This document shows, one piece after another, positions 26,370 to 35,387 of a stretch of DNA of 64,000 bases. Source of the stretch: Nocardiopsis ganjiahuensis DSM 45031 (GTDB lineage Bacteria; Actinomycetota; Actinomycetes; Streptosporangiales; Streptosporangiaceae); assembly GCF_000341085.1 (NCBI RefSeq), contig NZ_ANBA01000002.1:1-64000 (forward strand), written 5' to 3'. The position numbers were made by a program, and so were the translations under genes. A model generated the notes under the pieces. That model did no database searches, was not told where the DNA came from, and saw only the letters and a program-made list of their open reading frames with translations. Numbering within the stretch: position 1 is the first letter of the stretch; the number at the start of each line of letters is the position of its first letter.

Positions 26370-28990
26370 TGGGCTTGTGGACATGGCTCGCGTCATGGCC
26401 GGTGCTGAGGCAGGTCACCGGCGAGGACCGGATGGGGCTGGGCGAGGCCGCGAAGTCGGCGCGCAGCGAACGGCTGCGTCCGCGTACGGCGGAGGCCGAC
26501 CGGGTGGTGAAGTCCGTCTGCCCGTACTGCGCGGTGGGCTGCGGACAGAACGTCTACGTGCGTGACGAGCAGGTCATCCAGATCGAGGGGGACCCCGACT
26601 CGCCCGTCAGCCGGGGACGCCTGTGCCCCAAGGGTTCGGCGAGTCTCCAGCTGACCACCGGATCGGCGCGGCGGGACAAGGTCCTGTACCGCCCCCCGTA
26701 CGGCGCCGACTGGGAGGAACTGGACCTGGAGACGGCCATGCGGATGGTGGCCGACCGCGTGGTGCGCACCCGTGAGCAGACCTGGGAGCAGGAGAGGGAC
26801 GGGCAGCGGGTGGCGCGCACGCTCGGTATCGCCAGTCTGGGCGGGGCGACCCTCGACAACGAGGAGAACTACCTGATCAAGAAGCTCCTCACCGCCCTGG
26901 GGGTGGTCCAGGTGGAGAACCAGGCGCGCGTGTGCCACAGCTCCACGGTGGCGGGCCTGGGCACCTCCTTCGGCCGGGGCGGGGCGACCATGTTCCTCCA
27001 GGACCTGCAGAACTCCGACTGCATCGTGATCGAGGGCTCCAACTTCGCCGAGGCCCACCCGGTGGGTTTCCAGTGGGTGATGGAGGCCAAGGCGCGCGGT
27101 GCCGTCGTCATCCACGTGGACCCCCGGTTCAGCCGCACCAGCGCCCTGGCCGACCTGCACGTGCCCATCCGCGCGGGCACCGACATCGCCTTCCTCGGCG
27201 CCGTCATCAACCACGTGCTCACGGAGGAGAAGTACTTCCACGACTACGTTCTGGAGTACACCAACGCGGCGACCGTCGTCGGAGAGGACTTCCAGGACAC
27301 CGAGGACCTGGACGGGGTGTTCTCCGGCTTCTCGGAGAAGGGCCGCTCCTACGACGTCACCTCCTGGGGTTACCGGGGCGCGGAGGTGGCGGCGGCCGCG
27401 GGCGACCGCAACCAGCTGCACCGGACCCGCAGGGAGGACGATCCGGGGACCAGCCACGCGGGCCGCCCGGAGCAGCAGGGCGCGGGCGGGGCCGTGCTCC
27501 GTGACCGGCCCGAGGAGGACCGCACCCTCACGGACCCGCGGTGCGTGTTCCAGGTCCTCAAGCGCCACTACTCGCGATACACGCCCGAGCTCGTCGAGGA
27601 GGTGTGCGGCATCCCGCAGGACGTGTTCCGGCGGGTGTGCGACCACCTCACCGAGAACTCCGGGCCGGACCGCACCAGCGCGTTCTGCTACGCGGTGGGC
27701 TGGACCCAGCACACCGTGGGTTCGCAGTACATCCGGACCGCCTCGATCCTGCAGCTGCTGCTGGGCAACGTCGGACGGCCCGGCGGCGGTATCCAGGCCC
27801 TGCGCGGCCACGCGAGCATCCAGGGCTCCAGCGACGTGCCCACGCTCTTCGACCTGCTGCCCGGCTACCTGCCCATGCCGCACGCCCACGAGGAGCAGGA
27901 CCTGGAGGGGTACGTCAGGGCGGCCGGATACCCGCACAAGGGGTTCTGGTCGAACATGCGGGCCTACACCGTCAGCCTGCTCAGAGCCTGGTGGGGCGAG
28001 CACGCCACCGCCGACAACGACTTCCGCTTCGACCACCTGCCCCGGCTCACCGGGTCGCACAGCACCTACGACACCGTCATGGCCCAGATCGAGGGGGCCT
28101 GCAAGGGCTACTTCCTCATGGGTGAGAACCCCGCCGTGGGGTCCGCCAACAGCAGGGCGCAGCGCTTCGGCATGGCGGAGCTGGACTGGCTGGTGGTGCG
28201 CGACTTCTCCCTGATCGAGAGCGCCACCTGGTGGAAGGACGGTCCGGAGATCGAGTCCGGCGAGATGCGCACCGAGGACATCGGCACGGAGGTGTTCTTC
28301 TTCCCCGCCGCGGCGCACACGGAGAAGTCCGGCACCTTCACCAACACCAACCGGACGCTGCAGTGGCACGACCGGGCGGTGGCGCCCAGCGGCGACCGGC
28401 GCAGCGACCTGTGGTTCATGTACCACCTGGGACGGCTGCTCCGGGAGCGGCTGGCCGGTTCCGAGGACCCCAGGGACCTGCCGGTGCTCGAACTGACCTG
28501 GGACTACCCCCTGGAGGAGGGTGGAGGGCAGGGGTGGGGCGAGCCCAGCGCCGAGGCGGTGCTGCGCGAGATCAACGGACGCGACGCGGACGGGCGGCCC
28601 CTGAGCCTGTACACGCAGCTGCGGGACGACGGTTCCACCTCGTGCGGCTGCTGGATCTACTGCGGGGTGTTCAAGGACGGGGTCAACCAGTCCGCGCGCA
28701 AGAAACCGGGGCAGGAGCAGGACTGGATCGCCGCGGAGTGGGCCTGGTCGTGGCCGGACAACCGGCGGGTCCTGTACAACCGGGCCTCGGCCGACCCCGA
28801 GGGGCGCCCCTGGAGCGACCGCAAGGCCCTGGTGTGGTGGGACGGGGAGGCGGAGCGCTGGACCGGGTACGATGTGGCCGACTTCGAACCCGACAAGGCG
28901 CCCGGCTACCGGCCTCCCGAGGACGCGTCGGGGGTGGCGGCCCTGAGCGGCGTGGACCCGTTCATCATGCAGGCCGACGGCAAGGGGTGA
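26370..28990 (+). CDS. Formate dehydrogenase alpha subunit, N-terminal 872 residues (ends at in-frame TGA)
   Basis: ATG at 26370 with GGGAGG upstream. Molybdopterin oxidoreductase that oxidises formate: the iron-sulfur motif CPYCAVGC at residues ~51-58 with a later Cys in GRLCPKG, and the catalytic position in RVCHSSTVAGLG. Cysteine stands where E. coli FdnG has selenocysteine. Cofactor-binding blocks (EAHPVGFQWVMEAKA, GWTQHTVGSQYIRT, LRGHASIQGSSD) follow. TGA at 28988-28990 comes directly after DGKG; relatives have tryptophan here and continue as LFAPAGL, and that sequence does continue in frame after the TGA. The gene thus lost about 216 C-terminal codons by one TGG-to-TGA change. No twin-arginine signal is evident at the N-terminus. 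Confidence 0.9.
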
Positions 28991-29023
28991 CTGTTCGCCC
29001 CCGCCGGTCTCAACGACGGCCCC

Positions 29024-29638
29024 ATGCCCACCCACTACGAGCCGCAGGACACACCGTTCACCAACCCGTTGTACGGGCACCAGCGCAACCCCACCCGCCT
29101 GCTCTTCCAGCACGAGCTCAACCGCTACCACCCCGCGCCGGACACGCCCGGGGCCGGGGTGTACCCGTACGTGGTGACGACCTACCGGCTCACCGAGCAC
29201 TTCACCGCGGGCGGGATGAGCCGGTGGACGCCCTACCTGTCCGAGCTGCAGCCGGAGTTCTTCTGCGAGGTCGGCCCGGAGCTGGCGGCCGAACGGAAGC
29301 TGGAGCACGGGGGCTGGGCCACGGTCGTCACCGCGCGCAACGCCGTCGAGGCCCGTGTGCTGGTCACCGACCGCATGCGTCCGCTGCGGGTCCAGGGCAG
29401 ATCCGTGCACCAGATCGGCATGCCCTACCACTGGGGGCCCAACGGCTACTCGACCGGCGACTCGGCCAACGAACTGGCGTCCATGGCGTTGGACCCCAAC
29501 GTGCACATCCAGGAGGTCAAGGCGCTGACGGCCGACATCCGGCCGGGGCGGCGCCCCCGCGGGCGGGAACGGGTGGCCCTGGTGGAGGAGTACCGGCGCA
29601 GGGCCGGTGTCACCGAGCGGACCGGAACGGAGGACTGA
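29024..29638 (+). CDS. Formate dehydrogenase alpha subunit, C-terminal fragment
   Basis: Same frame as the preceding gene, separated only by the TGA at 28988. The homologous sequence starts at 28991 (LFAPAGLNDGP); the first ATG is at 29024 (MPTHYEPQD). It holds the C-terminal molybdopterin-binding beta barrel: YVVTTYRLTEHFTAGGMSRW, QPEFFCEVGPELA, then IGMPYHWGPNGYSTGDSAN. If the stop is real, this part must be made by reinitiation, readthrough or not at all, since the cofactor site needs it. The ATG has no ribosome site, which argues against a natural two-gene arrangement. It ends four bases before the beta-subunit gene. Confidence 0.75.
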   Translation: MPTHYEPQDTPFTNPLYGHQRNPTRLLFQHELNRYHPAPDTPGAGVYPYVVTTYRLTEHFTAGGMSRWTPYLSELQPEFFCEVGPELAAERKLEHGGWATVVTARNAVEARVLVTDRMRPLRVQGRSVHQIGMPYHWGPNGYSTGDSANELASMALDPNVHIQEVKALTADIRPGRRPRGRERVALVEEYRRRAGVTERTGTED

Positions 29639-29641
29639 CCG

Positions 29642-30550
29642 ATGGCAGCGGACGGACAACCCTCACGCAAGGGGTTCTTCACCGACACCAGCGTGTGCAT
29701 CGGGTGCAAGGCGTGCGAGGTGGCCTGCAAGGAGTGGAACCAGGTGCCCGAGGACGGGTTGGACTTCCTGGCCTCGTCCTTCGACAACAGCGGTCGGCTG
29801 AGCGCCGACACCTGGCGCCACGTGGCCTTCATCGAACAGCGACAGCCCCTGGGCCACCAGGACCCGGGCGTGGGCAGGCCGGAGGGCGGAGCCGGGGACG
29901 CTCCCGGGCCGGTGGACCTGGGCATGCCCTCCTTCGACCTGCCGGGGCAGCGCACCGGCGAGGACGGCGGGAGCGGCGGGGGCGACTTCCGCTGGCTGAT
30001 GTCCTCGGACGTGTGCAAGCACTGCACGAGCGCCGCCTGCCTGGACGTGTGCCCCACGGGAGCGCTCTTTCGCACCGAGTTCGACACGGTGGTCGTGCAG
30101 GAGGACATCTGCAACGGGTGCGGGTACTGCGTGCCCGCCTGCCCCTACGGGGTCATCGACCGCCGCGAGGTCGACGGCCGGGCCTGGAAGTGCACCCTCT
30201 GCTACGACCGGCTCGGGGACGGGCTCGAACCCGCCTGCGCCAAGGCCTGCCCCACCGACTCGATCCAGTTCGGCGACCTGGACGAACTGCGGGAGCGGGC
30301 CGAGCGGCGGGTGGAGGACCTCCAGGAGGCGGGGGTGTCCTCCGCCCGGCTGTACGGGGAGGACCCCGGCAACGGTGTGGACGGAGCCGGGGCGTTCTTC
30401 CTGCTCCTCGACGAACCCGAGGTCTACGGCCTGCCGCCCGACCCGGTGGTGACCACCCGGGACCTGCCGTCGATGTGGCGCCACGCCGGTGCGGCCGCGG
30501 TGGTCCTGCTCGCGGGGGCGGCCGCGGCGTTCGCGGGGAGGCGGTCATGA
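29642..30550 (+). CDS. Formate dehydrogenase iron-sulfur (beta) subunit
   Basis: 302 residues from ATG at 29642. Four cysteine clusters for [4Fe-4S] centres: CIGCKACEVACKEW near residue 19, CKHCTSAACLDVCPTGAL near 126, CNGCGYCVPACPYGV near 159 and CTLCYDR followed by CAKACP near 183-200. It passes electrons from the molybdenum subunit to a quinone-linked membrane subunit. A C-terminal hydrophobic helix ([16 protein letters not shown]) is typical of membrane-bound enzymes. A Gly/Pro-rich insert around residues 70-110 is unusual. Overlaps the next gene (ATGA). Confidence 0.92.
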   Translation: MAADGQPSRKGFFTDTSVCIGCKACEVACKEWNQVPEDGLDFLASSFDNSGRLSADTWRHVAFIEQRQPLGHQDPGVGRPEGGAGDAPGPVDLGMPSFDLPGQRTGEDGGSGGGDFRWLMSSDVCKHCTSAACLDVCPTGALFRTEFDTVVVQEDICNGCGYCVPACPYGVIDRREVDGRAWKCTLCYDRLGDGLEPACAKACPTDSIQFGDLDELRERAERRVEDLQEAGVSSARLYGEDPGNGVDGAGAFFLLLDEPEVYGLPPDPVVTTRDLPSMWRHAGAAAVVLLAGAAAAFAGRRS

Positions 30551-31623
30551 CGAACCCGGAGCACACGGGCGAGGGCGCGGCCGTGAGCGGACGCGACGCG
30601 ATCACCGGCGCGGCCGGCGTCGTCTCCGAGGAGCAGCGCGCGCGACGGGGCGAACGGGAAGGCGGACAGCGGTCCGGGCGGCGGGGCGGCCGCCGACGGG
30701 GCGAACCCACCCGTGTGCCCGACGCCGACTTCCGCTCCTACCACGGCAGGCCCGTCCTCAACCAGATCGTGTGGGAGGCCCGCGACATCGGCGGTTACCT
30801 CTTCCTCGGCGGACTGGCCGGGGCCTCGTCGGTGCTGGCCGCGGGGGCAGAGGTCACCGGGCGGCCCGGCCTGGCCCGCCCGCTCAAGTACACCGCGCTG
30901 GCGGCGATCTCCGGGTCGACGGCGGCACTGATCCACGACCTCGGCCGGCCCGAGCGCTTCCTCAACATGCTGCGGGTGTTCAAACCGACCTCGCCGATGA
31001 GCGTGGGTTCGTGGCTCCTCATGGGGTACGGGCCCCTGGCCGGGGCGGCGGCCGTGACCGCCGCCACCGGCTGGTTCCCCCGCACGGGGACGGCCGCCAC
31101 GATCGGCGCCGGGGCGCTGGGCCCGCTCGTCGCCACCTACACGGCCCCGTTGATCTGCGACACCGCCGTTCCCTCGTGGCACGAGGGGTACCGCGAGATG
31201 CCCTTCGTCTTCGCGTCCTCGGCCGCGGCCGCCGCCGGAGGCGTGGGGCTGCTCGCCTCCCCCACCGCACAGAGCGGTCCGGCCCGCCGGGTCGCGGTGG
31301 GCGGCGCGCTGACCGAGGTCGCGGTGTCCTCCTTCATGGAGCACCGCATGGGCCTGGTCGGCGAACCCTACGGGCAGGGGCGGGCCGGGGCGCTCACCCG
31401 GGCCGCCAAGGCCCTCACCCTGGGAGGCGCCGCCGGCGCGGTGCTGGGGCGCCGGAGCCGTGCGCTGTCGGCCCTGAGCGGGGCCGCGCTGGTCGCGGGG
31501 TCGGCGCTGACCCGGCTGGGGGTCTTCCAGGCCGGTGTCCAGTCGGCCGCCGATCCCAAGTACACGGTGGTCCCGCAGCGGCAGCGGCTGGAGGAACGGC
31601 AGCACTCGGAGGAGCGCGCCTGA
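30547..31623 (+). CDS. NrfD/PsrC-type membrane subunit of formate dehydrogenase
   Basis: 358 residues from ATG at 30547, overlapping the beta-subunit stop. After a long charged N-terminus (Arg/Gly-rich, residues 1-60) come about eight membrane helices of the polysulfide-reductase NrfD family: WEARDIGGYLFLGGLAG, LIHDLGRPERFLNMLRVF, SPMSVGSWLLMGYG and TAPLICDTAVPSWHE. These subunits bind quinone and have no haem. With the two upstream genes it completes a formate:quinone oxidoreductase facing the membrane. Confidence 0.88.
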   Translation: MTNPEHTGEGAAVSGRDAITGAAGVVSEEQRARRGEREGGQRSGRRGGRRRGEPTRVPDADFRSYHGRPVLNQIVWEARDIGGYLFLGGLAGASSVLAAGAEVTGRPGLARPLKYTALAAISGSTAALIHDLGRPERFLNMLRVFKPTSPMSVGSWLLMGYGPLAGAAAVTAATGWFPRTGTAATIGAGALGPLVATYTAPLICDTAVPSWHEGYREMPFVFASSAAAAAGGVGLLASPTAQSGPARRVAVGGALTEVAVSSFMEHRMGLVGEPYGQGRAGALTRAAKALTLGGAAGAVLGRRSRALSALSGAALVAGSALTRLGVFQAGVQSAADPKYTVVPQRQRLEERQHSEERA

Positions 31624-31649
31624 TCGTCGGGCCCCTACGGCCGACGATC
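31622..31649. terminator. Terminator of the formate dehydrogenase operon
   Basis: GATCGTCGG (31622-31630) and CCGACGATC (31641-31649), a perfect nine-pair stem overlapping the stop of the membrane subunit and near the convergent TPP-enzyme stop. Confidence 0.7.
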
Positions 31650-31676
31650 AGGCGCCCCCTCGGTGGCGGCCGGGGG

Positions 31677-33485
31677 TCACCGGCCGTGGGGCAGGAACTC
31701 CTGGATCTTGGTGGCCAGGCCGCGGGCGGCGACCCCCGCCCCGTCGGGGTCACCGTTCAGGAGGGACTTGACGGTGTCGGTGACCTGCGACCACTCGGCC
31801 TGGGGCGGGATCGGCGGGACGTCGCCGTCGCAGTGCACGTCGATCACCACGGGCCCCTGGGCCTCCAGGGCCCGGTCCCAGGCCGGGCCCATCTCCTCGG
31901 GGCGCTCCACAACGATGCCCACCAGCCCCACCGACTCGGCGAAGGCCGCGTACGACATGTCCGGCAGCTCCTGGGAGTAGGGGGTCTTCGGTGACCCCGC
32001 CATCGCCCGCAGCTCCCAGGTGACCTGGTTGAGGTCGTTGTTGTGCAGTACGCACACCACCAGGCGCGGGTCGTCCCACAGGTCCTGGTAGCGGCGCGCG
32101 GTCAGCAGCTCCATGAGCCCGTTCATCTGCATGGCCCCGTCGCCCACCAGCGCGATCACCGGCCGGGTGGGGGCCGCGAACTTGGCGCCGATCGCGTAGG
32201 GGACGGCGCACCCCATGGTGGCGAGGGTGCCCGAGAGCGAGCCCCGGTTGTCCTCACCGAAGCGCAGGAAGCGCGCGTACCAGTTGGTGGCCGAACCGGA
32301 GTCCGCGGTCACCACGGCGTCGTCGGGCAGCCGGGGGGAGAGCTCGCTGACGGCCAGCATCGGATTGACCGGGTCCGCGGCCACTCCCGCCTGGGCGTCC
32401 AGGACCTCCCACCAGCGGCGAACGTTCTTCTCGACCGTGGCACGCCAGTGGTTCCGTCCCTTGCGCAGTTCGTCCGCCGGGTCCAGGCGTTCGAGCAGAG
32501 CGCGCAGTGTGCCGGCCGCGTCGCCCACGAGGTTGACCTCGGTGGGGTAGCGCATGCCGATGTACCGGGGGTCGATGTCGATCTCCACGGCCCGTCTGCC
32601 GAAGGGCGGCAGGAACTGGGAGTAGGGCAGGTTGGAGCCCACGATGACCAGGGTGTCGCAGTCACGCATCAGCTCCCAGGACGGTTTGGTCCCCAGCAGG
32701 CCGATGGACCCGGTGACCTGTGGAAGGGCGTCGGGCAGCACGTCCTTGCCCAGGAGTGCCTTGGCGATACCCGCCCCGGTCGCGTCGGCGAGGGCCAGTA
32801 CCTCCTCGGACGCCCCCCGGGCGCCCTGGCCCACCAGGATCGCCACCCTCTCGCCGGCGTCGATCACCTCGGCGGCGCGGTCCAGCTCGCTCTCGGGCGG
32901 GAGCACGGTCCCACCGCCGACCACCCGGTCGGGAGCGCTCGAGGGCACGTGCTTGAACGCGTGCTCCGGCGGAGCGTAGTCCAGCTCCTGCACGTCGGCG
33001 GGGATGATCACCGTGGTCGGCGCCCGCTCGGACAGGGCCGTACGGACGGCGCGGTCCAGCACGTTGGGGAGCTGCTGGGGCACGTTGACCGTCTCCAGGA
33101 AGGCCGACGAGACGTCCTTGAACAGGCTGTGCAGGTCGATCTCCTGCTGGTAGGCGCCGCCCATGGCGCTGCGGCTGGCCTGGCCCACGATCGCCAGCAC
33201 CGGCACGTGGTCGAGCTTGGCGTCGTAGAGGCCGTTGAGGAGGTGGACCGCCCCGGGTCCCCCGGTGGCCATGCACACGCCCAGCCGACCGCCGAACTTG
33301 GCGTAGCCGACGGCCTCGAAGGCGGACATCTCCTCGTGTCGGCTCTGGATGAACCGCGGCCCGTCCTCGACCTCGGCCATCTGGGCGACCAGGCCGTTGA
33401 CGCTGTCCCCGGGGTAGCCGAAGATCTCGGTGACACCCCACTGCGACAGCCGGCGCAACAGGTGGTCGGCGACGTTCTGAACCAT
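31677..33485 (-). CDS. TPP-dependent enzyme, pyruvate oxidase-like (YdaP type)
   Basis: 602 residues from ATG at 33485 after GGAGGAGGGGGG. Three TPP-fold domains: the N-terminal pyrimidine domain with catalytic Glu in IQSRHEEMSAFEA, a central domain (VAILVGQGARGA), and the pyrophosphate domain with the GDGAMQMNGLMELL metal motif and a following NN. Length and order fit pyruvate oxidase/acetolactate-synthase relatives such as PoxB and Bacillus YdaP. It probably decarboxylates pyruvate and may pass electrons to the membrane. Lies in a cluster with stress-type SDR and alcohol dehydrogenase genes. Confidence 0.88.
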   Translation of the reverse strand: MVQNVADHLLRRLSQWGVTEIFGYPGDSVNGLVAQMAEVEDGPRFIQSRHEEMSAFEAVGYAKFGGRLGVCMATGGPGAVHLLNGLYDAKLDHVPVLAIVGQASRSAMGGAYQQEIDLHSLFKDVSSAFLETVNVPQQLPNVLDRAVRTALSERAPTTVIIPADVQELDYAPPEHAFKHVPSSAPDRVVGGGTVLPPESELDRAAEVIDAGERVAILVGQGARGASEEVLALADATGAGIAKALLGKDVLPDALPQVTGSIGLLGTKPSWELMRDCDTLVIVGSNLPYSQFLPPFGRRAVEIDIDPRYIGMRYPTEVNLVGDAAGTLRALLERLDPADELRKGRNHWRATVEKNVRRWWEVLDAQAGVAADPVNPMLAVSELSPRLPDDAVVTADSGSATNWYARFLRFGEDNRGSLSGTLATMGCAVPYAIGAKFAAPTRPVIALVGDGAMQMNGLMELLTARRYQDLWDDPRLVVCVLHNNDLNQVTWELRAMAGSPKTPYSQELPDMSYAAFAESVGLVGIVVERPEEMGPAWDRALEAQGPVVIDVHCDGDVPPIPPQAEWSQVTDTVKSLLNGDPDGAGVAARGLATKIQEFLPHGR

Positions 33486-33590
33486 GTCCCCCTCCTCCGT
33501 CGGGTGGCTCCGGAGCCCTTCACCGGCCCCGGAGCGCTTTCGGTGGAGCCGGTGCGGCCTCCACCGGTGTCCTTCCGAGACCAGCCGCGG

Positions 33591-34775
33591 TCAGGGCCGG
33601 AACACCACCTTGAAAGTCCCGTCCGCCTTGTGCTGGAAATCCCGGTAGGCCTGAGGAGCCTCCTCCAGCGACAGGTGGTGGGTGGCGAAGTCCTCCACAC
33701 CCAGGACGTCCTCGTCGTCCAGCAGCGGAAGGATCTCCGGTGCCCAGTGGCGGACGTTGGCCTGCCCCATGCGCAACTGGATCTGCTTGTCGAAGAGCGT
33801 GAGCATGGGCAGCGGGTCGGCCATACCCCCGTAGACACCGATCAGGGAGATCGTCCCGCCGCGCCGCACGAGGTCGATCGCGGTCTGGAACGCGGCCAGG
33901 CGGTCCACCCCGGCGGTCTCCATGAGTTTGGCCGCCGCGCCCTTGGGCAGCAGGGAGGCGGCGCGCTGGGCGAGCCGGGCCGAACCGTGGCCCTGGGCCT
34001 CCATGCCCACCGCGTCGATCACCGCGTCCGGCCCCCGGCCGTCGGTGCGGTCGCGGATCTCCGCGACGAGGTCGTCGGTCCCCGCGGAGGAGTCGAACAC
34101 CTCGACCCCCCGCGCCGCGGCGCGGGCGCGCCGGTCGGAGACCGGGTCGACCCCGAAGACCCGCCCCGCGCCCAGGTGCCGGGCGACCCGGCAGGACATC
34201 TCCCCGATCGGCCCCAGACCCAGGACGGCCACGGAACCGCCCTGCGGGACGTCCGCGTACCTGACGGCCTGCCAGGCCGTGGGCAGCACGTCCGACAGGA
34301 ACACGTAGCGGTCGTCGGACCCCTGGTTGGAGACGGGGATGGCGTTGTCGTCGGCACGCGGCACCCGGAGGTACTCCGCCTGCGCGCCCGGCACCGAACC
34401 GTAGAGCGAGCTGTATCCGTAGATGCTCGCACCCATCCCCTGTTCCTCGACGCGGGTGTTGTCGCACTGGGTCTGGAGCCCCGACTCGCACATCGGGCAG
34501 TGCCCGCAGGAGATCTGGAAGGGGACGACCACCCGTTGCCCCGGCGCCAGGGAGGTGACCTCCGGCCCGACCTCCTCGACCACGCCCATCGGTTCGTGAC
34601 CGAGGACGTCCCCGGGGCTCATGAACGGTCCGAGCACCTCGTACAGATGCAGGTCGGAGCCGCACAGCCCGGAGCTGGTCACCCTGATGACAGCATCGTC
34701 GGGCCTCTCGACACGGGGGTCCGGAACCGTCTCGGTCCTGACGTCACGCGTACCGTTCCACAACACTGCCCTCAT
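33591..34775 (-). CDS. Zinc-dependent alcohol dehydrogenase
   Basis: 394 residues from ATG at 34775. Medium-chain dehydrogenase: catalytic zinc ligands in SSGLCGSDLHLYE and LGHEPMGVVEEV, structural zinc cysteines in SCGHCPMCESGLQTQC, and the cofactor fold AVLGLGPIGEMSCRVA. Sequence is closest in pattern to the formaldehyde-dehydrogenase-like branch. Substrate unknown; an aldehyde or alcohol from C1 or stress metabolism would fit the neighbours. A SigB-like promoter lies about 50 bases upstream. Confidence 0.9.
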   Translation of the reverse strand: MRAVLWNGTRDVRTETVPDPRVERPDDAVIRVTSSGLCGSDLHLYEVLGPFMSPGDVLGHEPMGVVEEVGPEVTSLAPGQRVVVPFQISCGHCPMCESGLQTQCDNTRVEEQGMGASIYGYSSLYGSVPGAQAEYLRVPRADDNAIPVSNQGSDDRYVFLSDVLPTAWQAVRYADVPQGGSVAVLGLGPIGEMSCRVARHLGAGRVFGVDPVSDRRARAAARGVEVFDSSAGTDDLVAEIRDRTDGRGPDAVIDAVGMEAQGHGSARLAQRAASLLPKGAAAKLMETAGVDRLAAFQTAIDLVRRGGTISLIGVYGGMADPLPMLTLFDKQIQLRMGQANVRHWAPEILPLLDDEDVLGVEDFATHHLSLEEAPQAYRDFQHKADGTFKVVFRP

Positions 34776-34820
34776 GGTCTCCCCCAGGTCGTGAAGTCCT
34801 TCCGTCCTCTACCACCGCAC

Positions 34821-34845
34821 TAACCCGACGCCACCCGCGCAAAAC
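34821..34845 (-). promoter_or_regulatory. SigB/SigF-like promoter of the alcohol dehydrogenase
   Basis: On the minus strand GTTT (34845-34842), a 15-base spacer, then GGGTTA (34826-34821), close to the actinobacterial general-stress consensus GTTT-N14-16-GGGTAT. Confidence 0.5.
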
Positions 34846-34848
34846 ACC

Positions 34849-34880
34849 GGCCGCCCCCGGGTTTCGGACCGGAGGCGGCC
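34849..34880 (-). terminator. Terminator of the HxlR gene
   Basis: GGCCGCC (34849-34855) pairs with GGCGGCC (34874-34880), with an inner CCGG pair, just downstream of the minus-strand stop at 34900. It abuts the SigB-like promoter. Confidence 0.55.
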
Positions 34881-34899
34881 TGGAGCTGGTTGTCAGGGG

Positions 34900-35298
34900 T
34901 CAGTCGGTTCCCCGGGCGGCGGCGATCCCGGCCCGGTGCTCGACCGCCCACGCGGCGAGGGCGGAGAGCGGTTCGAGCAAGGTGCGTCCCATCGGGGTGA
35001 GGCTGTACTCGACGCTCGGCGGAACGGTCGGGAAGACCTCCCGGTGGACCAGGCCGTCGTTCTCCAACCCCCGCAGGGTGCGGGTCAGCATCCGTTGGCT
35101 GATCGCCTCGATACCGCGGTGGAGTTCGTTGAAGCGGTGAGGGCGCTGACCGAGCAGGACGACCACCAGGACCGTCCACTTGTCGCCGACGCGCCGGAGC
35201 ACGTCCGTCACCGGGCACTGCTCGTGCTCGTCCGCCGGGACCGGGCTCGGCAGGGGTGTACCGACGATGAGGGGCACATCCGTGTGCGTACCTGACAA
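34900..35298 (-). CDS. HxlR-family transcriptional regulator
   Basis: 132 residues from TTG at 35298, chosen because GAAGG lies seven bases upstream and it leaves room for divergent promoters; a GTG at 35373 is also in frame. Winged-helix HxlR pattern: CPVTDVLRRVGDKWTVLVVVLL, FNELHRGIEAISQRMLTRTL, then the wing GLVHREVFPTVPPSVEYSLT. One cysteine near the start (EQCPV) may sense redox or thiol-reactive compounds, as in several relatives. The divergent SDR at 35388 is the probable target. Confidence 0.88.
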   Translation of the reverse strand: MSGTHTDVPLIVGTPLPSPVPADEHEQCPVTDVLRRVGDKWTVLVVVLLGQRPHRFNELHRGIEAISQRMLTRTLRGLENDGLVHREVFPTVPPSVEYSLTPMGRTLLEPLSALAAWAVEHRAGIAAARGTD

Positions 35299-35387
35299 CG
35301 AACTGCCTTCTTCCCTGTTGGCGTGCGGTTGTCGAAGATGGGGGCGCGTACCGAAAGTAACCGCGGGTGCCACAGAACGGAAGTGCC

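Noticed and set aside
28988..28990. TGA in formate dehydrogenase as a selenocysteine codon
   Set aside because: The catalytic position already holds cysteine (RVCHSS), and the TGA lies at a non-catalytic Trp position near the C-terminus. A weak GCCG/CGGC hairpin after it is not a convincing selenocysteine signal.
26393..29659. A 1,088-codon open frame on the minus strand opposite formate dehydrogenase
   Set aside because: It is the antisense shadow of a high-GC gene; composition is Gly/Val/Arg-rich with no domain, while the plus strand has clear family motifs.
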